DNA of 64,000 nucleotides from Alginatibacterium sediminis (lineage in GTDB: Bacteria > Pseudomonadota > Gammaproteobacteria > Enterobacterales > Celerinatantimonadaceae): NCBI RefSeq assembly GCF_003610775.1, contig NZ_RAQO01000004.1, positions 186,001 through 250,000 on the forward strand. The letters run 5' to 3'. Under the pieces are notes generated by a model. It saw nothing but the letters and a program-made list of their open reading frames with translations. It was not told the origin of the DNA and did not search any database. Position numbers and translations under genes: made by a program. Positions 17,574-28,980 of this stretch are shown here, piece by piece. How positions within the stretch are numbered: the stretch's first letter is position 1; each line of letters begins with the position of its first letter.

Positions 17574-18689
17574 CTAGCACTGAGCTCTATAGGCATGTGC
17601 GGGCAAAACAGCTGTTCTGATTGTATCGCAGATCATTGTGACATCATCTTTTGTCATATTACAGTGAAGCGGCAAACAGTATGAGTTTCGAGCTACTCTA
17701 GACGCTACAGGCAGGTCGTCTGCAACACTTCCTGGCTGCAAAGGGTAGAAATAGCGTCTGCCAAATACATTTTGAACTTTAAGCGCTTGGTCGACCTTTA
17801 ATAGCATTTGTTCATCAATAAATTGGAGTGGGAAGTAAGCGTAGTTTGGAGACTTCGTGAGCTTGAGTAGATTCGAGTTTGAAAAATCTGCCAGTTGGTC
17901 TTTATATGCTTCAGTAAGCAATTTCCTGTACACAATTTCTTTATTTATGTGTTCGAGATTTGCTAAGCCAAAAGCAGCTTCAATCTCATTCATTTTTGCA
18001 TTCGTTCCGACATGGCCGGGTTTACCATCTTGGTAACCAAAGTTGATTAGTGATTGAGCTTTTAGATAGTCTTCTTCAGATTTTAAAATCAGAGCGCCAC
18101 CTTCAACGGTGTTGAATATTTTTGTCGCATGAAAACTCAACGCTGTTGCGTCACCGCTAGTTAGCGCTGTTTTTTGATGTAAACTGGGTGGACCAAAACT
18201 TTGCGCACCGTCATAAATTAATTTTAAATTATGTCGCCTAGCTAGCTCTTCGAGTTCTGTATTGTGAGCCGTTCTTCCATAGACATTAACAGGTAAAATA
18301 GCCTGAGTATGAGGGGATATTTTATTTGAGACTTGTTTTGGACATAAACAAAGGCTTCTCTTATCTATGTCGGCAAACACCGGTTTTGCTCCAACCCATT
18401 CAATAGCCTGACCAGTAGCTGCGAAGGTGAAAGGGGTTGTAATGACTTCTTTGTCAATATTAAATAGTTTTAAGGCAAGCTGCAGAGCGCTAGTCCCGTT
18501 TGCAGTGAGAACTAAATAGGGCACATCTAAGTATCCGGTTAATTTTTTTTCTAATTCTTGAACAAGGTGCCCGTTATTAGTTAGCCATCTAGATTTATAT
18601 ATTTCATCGATGTAACCATTTAGCACTTCCCGATCAGGAAGGCTTGGCGATTGCACCAAAAGAGCTTTTTCTCTTATTTTCGAATTCAT
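17574..18689 (-). CDS. DegT/DnrJ/EryC1/StrS family sugar aminotransferase
   Basis: A PLP-dependent enzyme, 371 residues, that transaminates a keto-sugar nucleotide to an amino sugar. Family marks are SRWLTNNGHLVQELEKKL near residues 33-50, LTANGTSALQLALKLF near 61-76, TTPFTFAATGQAIEWVGAKPVFADID, and the PLP-lysine segment ALSFHATKIFNTVEGGALI near 185. The FHATKxFxTxEGG form is seen in enzymes making 4-amino-4,6-dideoxyhexoses such as viosamine. It is separate from PseC, which is also present, so it probably makes a second amino sugar. No dTDP-glucose synthase or dehydratase (rmlA/rmlB) lies in the window to feed it. Confidence 0.88.
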   Translation of the reverse strand: MNSKIREKALLVQSPSLPDREVLNGYIDEIYKSRWLTNNGHLVQELEKKLTGYLDVPYLVLTANGTSALQLALKLFNIDKEVITTPFTFAATGQAIEWVGAKPVFADIDKRSLCLCPKQVSNKISPHTQAILPVNVYGRTAHNTELEELARRHNLKLIYDGAQSFGPPSLHQKTALTSGDATALSFHATKIFNTVEGGALILKSEEDYLKAQSLINFGYQDGKPGHVGTNAKMNEIEAAFGLANLEHINKEIVYRKLLTEAYKDQLADFSNSNLLKLTKSPNYAYFPLQFIDEQMLLKVDQALKVQNVFGRRYFYPLQPGSVADDLPVASRVARNSYCLPLHCNMTKDDVTMICDTIRTAVLPAHAYRAQC

Positions 18690-19169
18690 CTAGACTCTTC
18701 CTTAATCATACTGAGACCTTAACTAAATTTTCATTAGTTTGCCAAATGAGCGTTGTAGTCTAATGCAATATATAGTCCAAAAGTGTAGTCCAACATACAT
18801 GAAGTATATACGAATATACAATTAGGCATCATTTTCTAGTCATAAATGTGCGCACAATGTGATTACTTGTATTTAGGAATAGTCTGCACGTCAATCTTTT
18901 GTCTTTAATTGGTATAGATGTTAGTAATTACCATGAGCCCAATAACTTAAGAAACAATGTCCAAAGAATAGTTCTGCTTATTAAGCTTCTTTGGCTATAC
19001 AATTCTACGGAAACGATCTCAGAATCCATGTACTGCGCGCAACTTCAAACGAAATCTATGAAAGTTTAGCTGCTAAAGGGTAGCCAATTGTAGACTAAGA
19101 ATTTGTCACATCACGATAATTTCGTAGCGGATGTCAATACACGGTTTCAACAATCATTAACAAAATAAG
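18690..19169 (-). other. Gene-free stretch upstream of the aminotransferase
   Basis: 480 AT-rich bases between pseI and the aminotransferase gene, both on the minus strand. It contains the sigma-54-like promoter at 18764-18781 and a short run of TAGTCYAA repeats (18756, 18773, 18786). I see no intact or broken gene. Confidence 0.5.
18764..18781 (-). promoter_or_regulatory. Candidate sigma-54 promoter of the DegT aminotransferase
   Basis: Read on the minus strand, TTGGACTATATATTGCA has GG and GC 12 bases apart and an intact TTGCA -12 box. The predicted start near 18752 is about 63 bases before the ATG at 18689. The TTGGACTA half is repeated once more 13 bases further upstream. Confidence 0.55.
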
Positions 19170-20225
19170 TTAGCCTCTGCTTACAATTCCCCAGGATATT
19201 GGAGTTGCATGATCTATATCGCAATCAGCTCTCAAACCAATTATTTCATCGAGATACTTTGGCGCTAAACCAAAGCCAGGACGTATACTTTTCACATTAT
19301 CGGTAGTAAAAAGCTCGCCTTTTTGGATGTTTTTGCAGGCATATAATGAACGTCTAAACTGAGCGTTTTCTTTTTCACTCGAAGCCTGAGAATATGATAC
19401 ATGGCCCAAAGCAGACCAAGCGGTTTGTGCCGAACTACAAAGTTGTTTTAACTCTTTTGGCTCGATAGAAAAACTGTCGTCTGGTCCACCGCCGAGCCGA
19501 TCTAAAGTGACATGTTTTTCAACGATCGATGCACCTAAAGCGACAGCAGTAATAGCGGTCGTGTTATCGATAGTATGGTCAGACAATCCAGTAACCAAAC
19601 CAAACTGTTCTTGCATATCGACTAGAGTGTTAAGGTTGTAATCACTGGCTGGAGCAGGGTAGCCACTTACACAATGCAATATTGCTAATTGACTACATCC
19701 AGCACTTTTAGCTGTATCTATCGCTTCTTGAATCTCGAGCTGATTGGCCATCCCTGTCGAAATGATCATCGGCTTACCTGTTGCTGCTACATATTTAATG
19801 AGCGGTAAATCAATGGCTTCAAAAGAAGCTATTTTATAGGCGGGGGTATTGAGATCTTCTAGTAAATCAACGGCGCTATTATCAAATGGTGAGCTAAATA
19901 GTGTTACCCCTAATTTGTTCGCGAAATCGAATAGCTCTTGATGCCACTCCCATGGGGTGTAAGCGGATTCATATAGTTCATAGAGAGTTTTGCCAGCCCA
20001 TAATCCGCCGCTAATTTGGAATTCTAGCTTGTTACTATCCAACGTTATTGTATCGGCACGATAGGTTTGAATTTTAACTGCGTCGGCACCAGATTTTTTA
20101 GCTGCTTTGATAAGGGACAATGCATTATCGATGCTCCCATTATGATTTGCAGATATTTCGGCAATGATATAAGGAGAGCAGCCTTTGCCTATATATTTAT
20201 TGTCGATACATATACGTCTAGTCAT
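19170..20225 (-). CDS. pseI: Pseudaminic acid synthase (PseI)
   Basis: PseI condenses phosphoenolpyruvate with 2,4-diacetamido-2,4,6-trideoxy-L-altrose to give pseudaminic acid. The 351-residue product has the NeuB-family N-domain: YIIAEISANHNGSIDNAL near residues 18-35, then SGADAVKIQTYRADTITL. It has TPAYKIASFEAIDLPLI in the barrel and a C-terminal SAF domain (RRSLYACKNIQKGELFT). The ATG at 20225 overlaps the pseGH stop as ATGA, which decides the start over an ATG 9 bases upstream. The length and the pse-specific EISANHNGS form favour PseI over NeuB or LegI. Confidence 0.93.
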   Translation of the reverse strand: MTRRICIDNKYIGKGCSPYIIAEISANHNGSIDNALSLIKAAKKSGADAVKIQTYRADTITLDSNKLEFQISGGLWAGKTLYELYESAYTPWEWHQELFDFANKLGVTLFSSPFDNSAVDLLEDLNTPAYKIASFEAIDLPLIKYVAATGKPMIISTGMANQLEIQEAIDTAKSAGCSQLAILHCVSGYPAPASDYNLNTLVDMQEQFGLVTGLSDHTIDNTTAITAVALGASIVEKHVTLDRLGGGPDDSFSIEPKELKQLCSSAQTAWSALGHVSYSQASSEKENAQFRRSLYACKNIQKGELFTTDNVKSIRPGFGLAPKYLDEIIGLRADCDIDHATPISWGIVSRG

Positions 20226-21763
20226 GCGGAACATCCTTTGGCGGCGTAGCGAAATCGGTTGTTTCCTATATATTGAAAGCCTTGTTTTCTAAATAATGCT
20301 AAGGAAGCAACGTTTTGAGGTAAAATCGTAGCGTAAAAATCTGTTTTGGGCATAAGTATAATTGCTAGTTCTAAGGCTGCTTTCGCAACCCCCAACCTTT
20401 TACTACTGTCGGGGGTGACGATAGAAACTTCGTATGCTGAAAATTCTACTAACCAGTCAAGCCTTAGCATACCAAGTTGGGTATCCTTGCTGCTTACCAT
20501 ATATAGGTGGTAGTTTTTATCCGAGAGTTGCCTTTGAAACCAAAGCTGGTGTTCAATATAGCTAGGTATCGAAGGGTTTAAGGCATACTCGCGGGTTGCT
20601 GGTTCTTGTTGCCACTCAAACAGTTGTTGGCAATCATTGCTGTTGGCCAATTTAAGGTGGACTAATAGCCCATCCTTTAAGCTTGTTTGAAATATACAGG
20701 CAGCTGCTCTCCGAGAGCCGTGTGCATCGACTAGAGCAATAGACTTACTGACCATACTCTGGTAGTTCGATTGAATGTAATTAAGTGCTTGCTCTAGCTT
20801 AGTACCGTTGAGCTCAGAGGGAGAACCTAAGGCTATACTAGCGCCTTGGTGCTCAAGAATTTTACAGATTTCTTTTTGATTCTCGGCTAGTTCAATACTG
20901 ATACTTGGTAGTCCTAATGCGCAGCGCTCCCATGCACTAGCACCGCTAGCGCCAATAGCAAGATCATGCTGAGACAGTATTTCAGCCATGTTAGAAACAG
21001 CAAAGAGTACCTTGTAATTTGTGAATCGTGACGTGTTGCTAACATCGACTAAAGATGATTGATGTGGGTTATTTGGGCCAACAATGATTGTGATTCGCAC
21101 ACTACTATTAAGTGAACTATTCTCCAACATTAGCATGAGTTCTTTAGTCACATTATTTCGATCTGTGCCCCCTAAACTGACTAGTAGCGATTTAACTTTC
21201 GAAGTGTTTTTACGTTTGACTAGAATTTTATCTTTAAATTGCAAAAATTCATCTCTAAGCAATGCAAAGTCAGTACCCAGCAGTAAGTTTGTAAATTCGG
21301 GTACAAGTGGGTAGTAAGCGGAAAGGTCTCGAGCGTATGTTTGGTCTAGTAAAGTGTCACAGTGATGAAATCGATTGGCTAAATCATCAATCACAACGAG
21401 ATGGCGAGTACAAGGTTTTAGCATTGCTTCCCAACGGCTGTCGATACCATAGTGGTCAACCACCATGTAGTCAACTCGGGGCAATTCTTCGAGATTGCTA
21501 ATTGTTGCTTTTGCATCACCTCTGTAGCTGCGTCCAAGCCAGCTTGATGTTAATTCTGGGTCAATGTTGCTATTACCAGCTGGTATCAACGATACCTTGA
21601 AGCCAAACGATCTTATAATCGAGCAAATATTTCCTGGGTGGTCTGTGCAGATAAAACTCAGGTCATGACCAAATTTTTTTAGTTGATTTGCAAGCGACAA
21701 ACAGCGATACACATGTCCACTTCCGATGACCAATGATGAATCGACTCTAAATACAAAGTTCAC
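20222..21763 (-). CDS. PseG-PseH fusion: UDP-sugar hydrolase plus N-acetyltransferase
   Basis: A 513-residue two-domain protein carrying two successive-type steps of pseudaminic acid synthesis. Residues 1 to about 345 are PseG, a GT-B-like hydrolase removing UDP: FRVDSSLVIGSGHVYRCLSLANQL with the conserved GSGH..R, VVIDDLANR near 131, LVSLGGTDRNN near 195, and GASGASAWERCALGLPSISI near 270. Residues from about 355 are a GNAT domain matching PseH: HLKLANSNDCQQLFEWQQEP, YEVSIVTPDSSKRLGVAKAAL and LPQNVASLALFRKQGF. Logic of the pathway has PseH acting before PseG, so the fusion could channel the intermediate. Starts and ends overlap both neighbours by ATGA. Confidence 0.9.
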   Translation of the reverse strand: MNFVFRVDSSLVIGSGHVYRCLSLANQLKKFGHDLSFICTDHPGNICSIIRSFGFKVSLIPAGNSNIDPELTSSWLGRSYRGDAKATISNLEELPRVDYMVVDHYGIDSRWEAMLKPCTRHLVVIDDLANRFHHCDTLLDQTYARDLSAYYPLVPEFTNLLLGTDFALLRDEFLQFKDKILVKRKNTSKVKSLLVSLGGTDRNNVTKELMLMLENSSLNSSVRITIIVGPNNPHQSSLVDVSNTSRFTNYKVLFAVSNMAEILSQHDLAIGASGASAWERCALGLPSISIELAENQKEICKILEHQGASIALGSPSELNGTKLEQALNYIQSNYQSMVSKSIALVDAHGSRRAAACIFQTSLKDGLLVHLKLANSNDCQQLFEWQQEPATREYALNPSIPSYIEHQLWFQRQLSDKNYHLYMVSSKDTQLGMLRLDWLVEFSAYEVSIVTPDSSKRLGVAKAALELAIILMPKTDFYATILPQNVASLALFRKQGFQYIGNNRFRYAAKGCSA

Positions 21764-22442
21764 TGACTGGCTCTATAATCGTATAGGAACTCAGCGATGG
21801 CCCAGTCTTCTAAGTCGTCTATATCTACGCAGCTGTATTTTCCTAGTCGTAAACCTAATGATTTGTCACTATATATTGAAGTGTTATTTAAAAAAGCCGA
21901 CACTTTACCCCAGTAAAACTGACCCGTATCGTAATAGGCTTCTCTTAAGTCTTGACTCCTACTATTTAGATGCTCTGGTACTGTCATCGATAGGAAACCT
22001 TTTGAATCCCGCAACAATGCTCGTTGAATAGGGCTAGTAAACTCAGCGATAGGGAACACATAATCAGCGCTTTCCGCTTTTAATAAACGGATACCCTCAC
22101 GTAGTTGGCCTGGAGTAACAAAAGGTGCTGTAGCATATATACAGCAGACATTTTCGAAATGCTCTTCTTGATCGAGTTGCGTAACCGCATGGTGCATAAC
22201 ATCTAGTGTGGTTGCGTAGTCATCGGCAATATGAGCAGGACGCATAAAGGGAACTTCTGCGCCGTATTGTATCGCGATTTCCGCTATTTCCTTGTCATCT
22301 GTTGAAATGATTACCCGATCAAAACATTGGCTTTTAATTGCACTTTCGATGCTGTAGGCGATAATTGGTTTACCATTAAACAGCTTGATGTTTTTCCGCG
22401 GAATGCGTTTGCTTCCACCGCGAGCCGGAATAATCGCAATAT

Positions 22443-22446
<4 letters not shown>
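21760..22446 (-). CDS. pseF: Pseudaminic acid cytidylyltransferase (PseF)
   Basis: PseF activates pseudaminic acid with CTP to CMP-pseudaminic acid, the donor for Maf. The 228-residue protein starts with the CMP-NeuAc synthetase motif IAIIPARGGSKRIPRKN and has KPIIAYSIESAI. It then has RVIISTDDKEIAEIAIQYGAEVPFMRP and VCCIYATAPFV. I choose a TTG start at 22446: it overlaps the pseC stop as TTGA, has GGGAG 8 bases upstream, and places the family motif at the very N-terminus. An ATG 27 bases upstream is possible but would add nine residues the family lacks. Confidence 0.93.
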
Positions 22447-24604
<2,158 letters not shown>

Positions 24605-24641
24605 TCATAAGTAATGAATTGCTTGTCTCGTTTGAAAATAC

Positions 24642-24658
24642 TGCAATAACTGCACCAT
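24642..24658 (-). promoter_or_regulatory. Candidate sigma-54 promoter of the pse operon
   Basis: On the minus strand ATGGTGCAGTTATTGCA has GG and GC 12 bases apart and a perfect TTGCA -12 element. Transcription would start near 24630, about 40 bases before the pseB ATG. This would place pseudaminic acid synthesis under the FlrA/FlrC-type activators encoded just upstream. Confidence 0.58.
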
Positions 24659-24885
24659 TTTATTATTAATAAGTATTAACGCAGTTTTTTAACGGCATCG
24701 CAAACATTCTACGATAGAGCTGTGCTAATGAATTGAAATATTGACCTTCTACAAGGCATACGTCAAACTTTTGTCGTTATTTGGCGACAGACCTTGCAAA
24801 ATTTTGACGCTCGCTTAGAATAACTGCTAGTAATTGCTTTGAGATCAATAACTCAAGCAACCATAGCCAAGGAATATCAAGGACG

Positions 24886-26379
24886 ATGCAAGAACCACGC
24901 ACAATTTTGATTTGTGATAATGATACGCAGCGCGCGCATGAGTTAACCACCGTGCTCAAATTCATTGGCGAAAGCAGTGAAATTTGCGAAAGCTCTGTTG
25001 TCCAAGAGCGAATTAAAGCTGGCGGCGAATTTGTTGCAATCATCTCTCCTTCGGTTATGGATGCTAATTCACTTATAGAACAGTTTTTAGCCGTACCATT
25101 TTTGGTAATCGGCGATGACAACTCTATAAAGGGTCAGGGCAATTTAATTGGTTCCGTCGCACAGCCTTTTGCCTATGAGCATCTCACTCAACAATTACAT
25201 CATTGTCTGACTTATTTAACTCAACTACCCACCAAAAATGCAGCACCACGAAGTGAACGCTTACGACAAAACTTGGTAGGCAAGGGCATAGCAATACAAG
25301 AAGTGCGTCATCTCATTGAGCAAGTCGCCAATAAAGATGCCAATGTATTGATTCTAGGAGAATCGGGCACTGGTAAAGAGGTGGTTGCACAAGCCATTCA
25401 CGATCACAGCCCACGCGCAGAAGGCCCTTTTGTGCCGATTAATTGTGGTGCTATTCCCGCAGATCTTTTAGAAAGTGAATTGTTCGGTCATGAGAAAGGC
25501 GCGTTTACTGGTGCATTCGCCATGCGAAAAGGGCGCTTTGAACTCGCAGCAGGAGGCACGCTTTTTCTAGATGAGATCGGCGATATGCCAATGCCGATGC
25601 AGGTGAAATTACTCAGGGTGTTGCAAGAACGTTCTTTTGAACGAGTCGGAGGTGTTAAACCGATAAAAGCCGATGTACGTATCATTGCAGCAACCCACCG
25701 TCAGCTCGAAACCATGATAGAAAAAGAACTTTTTAGAGAAGATCTATACTACCGACTTAATGTGTTCCCGATCGAAATGCCTTCACTTCGTGAGCGCCAA
25801 GACGATATTCCCTTGCTGCTCCAAGAATTAGTAAATCGCCATGAAGACGAGCATGGGGCTGTCGTGCGTTTTACCCAGCGCGCAATTGAGTCATTAATGG
25901 CACATCAGTGGCCTGGAAATGTACGGGAACTATCTAACTTAATTGAGCGTTTGTTAATCCTACATCCAAATCAAATTGTGGATGTCTCAGACTTGCCTCC
26001 AAAATATCGGCATATTGATGCACCGGCGTTTGAACCTGATTACAGTGAAGAAATTGCTGAGCGAGAAGCCTTGCTTGCTATTTTTGACGACGAAGCCCCC
26101 GAAAATCTAGATCTCTCTGACCAAGCATTTTTTGAAGAAGAAGCGATTGATTTTAGTCAAACCGAAGATGAAGTATCAGAGCCAACACTCAATGGTGGAT
26201 TACCAGAGCATGGCTTAAACCTCAAAGAGTTATTAGCACAGCTTGAAGTTGATATGATCTGCCAGGCTCTAGAGCAACAAGATGGAGTTGTTGCAAGAGC
26301 GGCTGAACAATTACAAATGCGAAGAACAACCCTTGTTGAAAAAATGCGTAAGTATGGCTTGAATAAGGATAACGCCTAA
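24886..26379 (+). CDS. flrA: Sigma-54-dependent flagellar master regulator FlrA/FleQ
   Basis: The master activator of polar flagellar genes, 497 residues. The N-terminal FleQ-type receiver-like domain ([22 protein letters not shown]) binds FlhG-type partners in relatives. The AAA+ domain has Walker [16 protein letters not shown] near 159, the sigma-54 contact loop GAFTGA near 206, and Walker [14 protein letters not shown]. The R-finger region and a C-terminal Fis-type HTH ([26 protein letters not shown]) follow. An acidic linker of about 80 residues separates the AAA+ domain from the HTH. c-di-GMP control is known for FleQ and FlrA. The ATG follows AAGGACG. It is divergent from pseB. Confidence 0.95.
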   Translation: MQEPRTILICDNDTQRAHELTTVLKFIGESSEICESSVVQERIKAGGEFVAIISPSVMDANSLIEQFLAVPFLVIGDDNSIKGQGNLIGSVAQPFAYEHLTQQLHHCLTYLTQLPTKNAAPRSERLRQNLVGKGIAIQEVRHLIEQVANKDANVLILGESGTGKEVVAQAIHDHSPRAEGPFVPINCGAIPADLLESELFGHEKGAFTGAFAMRKGRFELAAGGTLFLDEIGDMPMPMQVKLLRVLQERSFERVGGVKPIKADVRIIAATHRQLETMIEKELFREDLYYRLNVFPIEMPSLRERQDDIPLLLQELVNRHEDEHGAVVRFTQRAIESLMAHQWPGNVRELSNLIERLLILHPNQIVDVSDLPPKYRHIDAPAFEPDYSEEIAEREALLAIFDDEAPENLDLSDQAFFEEEAIDFSQTEDEVSEPTLNGGLPEHGLNLKELLAQLEVDMICQALEQQDGVVARAAEQLQMRRTTLVEKMRKYGLNKDNA

Positions 26380-26415
26380 AATTCCCACAAGATGCTGAAA
26401 TAATTCATTATTTTT

Positions 26416-26432
26416 TTGGCATTTAAATTGCA
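26416..26432 (+). promoter_or_regulatory. Sigma-54 promoter of flrBC
   Basis: TTGGCATTTAAATTGCA fits the -24/-12 consensus TGGCAC-N5-TTGCA closely: TGGCA at -24 and TTGCA at -12, with GG to GC spacing of 12. Predicted start is near 26444, 27 bases before the flrB ATG. In Vibrio cholerae flrBC is driven by FlrA with sigma-54, which agrees with this site directly after flrA. Confidence 0.82.
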
Positions 26433-26470
26433 ATAAATCCGTAGAGCCAATTCAATGACAGTAAGGCACT

Positions 26471-27517
26471 ATGAATTTACCAGCAGACATCGCGTGTTCA
26501 AAAAGCGCCAATATCCCCAACCACGATCTGACTCAAGTTTTTGAGGTCATGCCTTCTGCTTTGATTATACTTGATGCGAAGGGATTTATTGCCAGAATTA
26601 ACAGTGCTGCGTGTGTATTGTTGGGCAAAGATTTAGTTGGCAAACGCTGGTTAGATGTTGTCCCACAAATATTTGCTCCACGAGCCGATGATGGTCACGA
26701 GTTATCGCTTAAAGATGGGCAACGAGTACAGTTAAATATCTCACCGTTAAGCGCACCTTTAGGTCAGTTGTTGGTATTTACTGACCTCACTCAAACCCGG
26801 GCCTTACAAACTCGCGTTGCGCGTATGCAGCGTTTGTCATCTTTGGGCAAAATGGTAGCGTCCCTAGCGCACCAGATCCGAACCCCGCTTTCTGCTGCAA
26901 TGTTATACGCAGCAAATCTAGGTAATCCCAACTTAGGCCATGACTCACAACTGAATTTTCAGAGCAAGTTAGTTAATCGCTTAAATGAACTAGAGGGTCA
27001 AGTAAGCGATATGTTGTTGTTCGCTAAAGGTGGTGATACCAGTACCGCAACGATAGAAAACGGTAACCAATTATTAGAGCAGCTATCGATAAGCTGTGAA
27101 ACTATATTAGCTAAGAAAACCCAAAGTCTAACTCTACGGTACAGCGATACTGCGTTACAAATTATCTGTAACCAAAGTACCTTGTTGTCAGCATTAAGTA
27201 ATTTGGTAGAAAACGCATGCCACGCCAGTGAGGAGCATCAGCAGCTCGTTTTATCTTTAGAGCAAGAGGGTCACTTTGCTAGTTTCTCTGTTGAAGATTT
27301 TGCTGGTGGGATATCTGAGATCGAGAAAGTACGCCGCTGCGAGCCTTTTTACACAACTAAAGCAAATGGTACTGGTCTTGGTCTAGCTGTAGTTAATGCT
27401 GTAAGTAAAGCGCATAACGGTAAGTTAGAGTTTATAAATACTGATCGCGGTTGCCTTGCCAAAGTTTCTATTCCACTGCACGACGTGCAATCTCATGCCA
27501 AAGCTGTAGGAGAATAA
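26471..27517 (+). CDS. flrB: Flagellar sensor histidine kinase FlrB/FleS
   Basis: A cytoplasmic kinase that phosphorylates FlrC. The 348-residue protein has a PAS domain at about residues 20-110 (FEVMPSALIILDAKGFIARINSAACVLLGKDLVGK). A HisKA domain follows with the H-box SLAHQIRTPLSAAMLYA near 133. The HATPase_c region has the N-box NLVENACHAS, DFAGGI, and GTGLGLAVV near 304. No membrane segment is present, as usual for FlrB/FleS. flrC begins 2 bases after its stop. Confidence 0.94.
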   Translation: MNLPADIACSKSANIPNHDLTQVFEVMPSALIILDAKGFIARINSAACVLLGKDLVGKRWLDVVPQIFAPRADDGHELSLKDGQRVQLNISPLSAPLGQLLVFTDLTQTRALQTRVARMQRLSSLGKMVASLAHQIRTPLSAAMLYAANLGNPNLGHDSQLNFQSKLVNRLNELEGQVSDMLLFAKGGDTSTATIENGNQLLEQLSISCETILAKKTQSLTLRYSDTALQIICNQSTLLSALSNLVENACHASEEHQQLVLSLEQEGHFASFSVEDFAGGISEIEKVRRCEPFYTTKANGTGLGLAVVNAVSKAHNGKLEFINTDRGCLAKVSIPLHDVQSHAKAVGE

Positions 27518-27519
27518 TT

Positions 27520-28905
27520 ATGCCCACTACACATATTTTAGTCGTTGAAGACGATAAGGGCCTACGAGAAGCACTCGTTGACACCTTATGTTTGGCAAAC
27601 TATCAGTGTTTGGACGCATCGAGTGCTGAAGAGGCATTGCTAATACTTAAATCTCAACGTGTTGATCTAGTCATCAGCGATGTGCAAATGGGTGGCATGG
27701 ATGGCTTAAGTTTATTGCGCAATATTCGTCGAAGTTGGCCTAAAGTGCCTGTTTTACTAATGACTGCATATGCCAAGATAAATGATGCGGTGGGTGCCAT
27801 GAAAGATGGGGCTGTCGACTATTTGAGTAAACCATTTTCGCCGGAAGTGTTACTTACCGCTGTAGAGCAATATGCACCGGCACTAAAAGTTGAAGCAAGA
27901 ACTCCTATTTATGGCGACCCACATACAGCGCAGTTACTTGAACTCAGCAAAAAAGTTGCACAGTCTGACGCTTCGGTATTGATTACTGGGCCTAGTGGGG
28001 CTGGTAAGGAAGTATTATCCCGATTTATTCATGATAGTTCGCCTCGAAGCGAGCAAGATTTTGTCGCTATAAATTGTGCTGCGATCCCAGATAATATGCT
28101 TGAAGCCACTTTGTTCGGGTACGAAAAGGGTGCCTTTACTGGTGCTATCAAAGCTTGTCCGGGTAAGTTTGAGCAAGCTCAATCGGGTACAATTTTGCTC
28201 GACGAAATTTCTGAAATGGATCTCGCGTTGCAAGCAAAGCTACTACGTGTACTACAAGAAAAGGAAGTAGAGCGCTTGGGCAGTCGAAAGACGATCAAAT
28301 TGGATGTAAGAGTTTTAGCGACTTCAAACCGAGATATGCGTGAATTAGTTGATCAAGGCCGCTTTCGCGAAGACTTATATTACCGATTGAATGTTTTCCC
28401 GCTTAATTGGCTACCGCTTAAACAGCGGCCAGGTGATATTTTACCTCTCGCACAACATATGTTGCAACGCTATCAAGGAGCACAAGCCAAACACTTTTCG
28501 CAGCAAGCGAAGAATACCCTGTCGAGTTATGCGTGGCCAGGTAATGTGAGAGAGCTAGAAAATGTAGTCCAGCGTGCCCTTATCCTGTGTGAAGCCGATG
28601 AAATTGATAAGGCCCAGCTGTTGATAGAAGGTATACCCTTGCAACAACCGGCAACTCCTATTCGCAAAGAGGCTGAAGTCCAAAGCAATCAAATGTCTGT
28701 ACCAGCGCCTCTTCGAGAAGAGAGCAGTGGCGAAGAAGCTCTAGGGGCGGAGCTTCGCTATCAAGAACAACAAATTATTCTAGATACGCTCAAGGCCTGT
28801 AATGGCAAACGTAAAGACGTTGCTGAAAAACTTGGTATTAGTCCTAGAACGCTGCGTTATAAACTCGCTAAGATAAGAGACTCAGGGGTTGCTTTAAGCG
28901 TTTAA
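27520..28905 (+). CDS. flrC: Sigma-54-dependent response regulator FlrC/FleR
   Basis: FlrC activates class III flagellar genes after phosphorylation by FlrB. The 461-residue protein has a receiver domain with VVEDD near residue 8, the phospho-acceptor in LVISDVQMGGMDG near residue 53, and a K in YLSKPFS near 102. An AAA+ domain has Walker A GPSGAGKEVL, GAFTGA and the Walker B region TILLDEISEMD. A Fis-type C-terminal HTH ends RKDVAEKLGISPRTLRYKLAKI. I use the ATG at 27520 preceded by GTAGGAGAATA. A terminator follows 36 bases after the stop. Confidence 0.95.
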   Translation: MPTTHILVVEDDKGLREALVDTLCLANYQCLDASSAEEALLILKSQRVDLVISDVQMGGMDGLSLLRNIRRSWPKVPVLLMTAYAKINDAVGAMKDGAVDYLSKPFSPEVLLTAVEQYAPALKVEARTPIYGDPHTAQLLELSKKVAQSDASVLITGPSGAGKEVLSRFIHDSSPRSEQDFVAINCAAIPDNMLEATLFGYEKGAFTGAIKACPGKFEQAQSGTILLDEISEMDLALQAKLLRVLQEKEVERLGSRKTIKLDVRVLATSNRDMRELVDQGRFREDLYYRLNVFPLNWLPLKQRPGDILPLAQHMLQRYQGAQAKHFSQQAKNTLSSYAWPGNVRELENVVQRALILCEADEIDKAQLLIEGIPLQQPATPIRKEAEVQSNQMSVPAPLREESSGEEALGAELRYQEQQIILDTLKACNGKRKDVAEKLGISPRTLRYKLAKIRDSGVALSV

Positions 28906-28940
28906 GCTTAAACCAGCATACTACTACTCCCAAGTTATCT

Positions 28941-28980
28941 AAAACAAAGACTTGCACATAGCTTGTTAAGTCTTTGTTTT
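28941..28980 (+). terminator. Bidirectional-type intrinsic terminator after flrC
   Basis: A perfect 13-bp stem AAAACAAAGACTT / AAGTCTTTGTTTT with a 14-base loop. The A-run and T-run are part of the stem. It closes the flagellar regulatory operon and separates it from cmk. Confidence 0.82.

Noticed and set aside
18756-18793. Three TAGTCYAA repeats upstream of the aminotransferase as a separate operator
   Set aside because: The middle copy coincides with the -24 element of the sigma-54-like promoter and spacing is irregular (17 and 13), so evidence for a distinct operator is too weak.
24791-24808. TGGCGACAGACCTTGCA upstream of flrA as a sigma-54 promoter
   Set aside because: The spacing between GG and GC is 13, one base more than sigma-54 tolerates, and flrA/fleQ homologues are normally transcribed by sigma-70.
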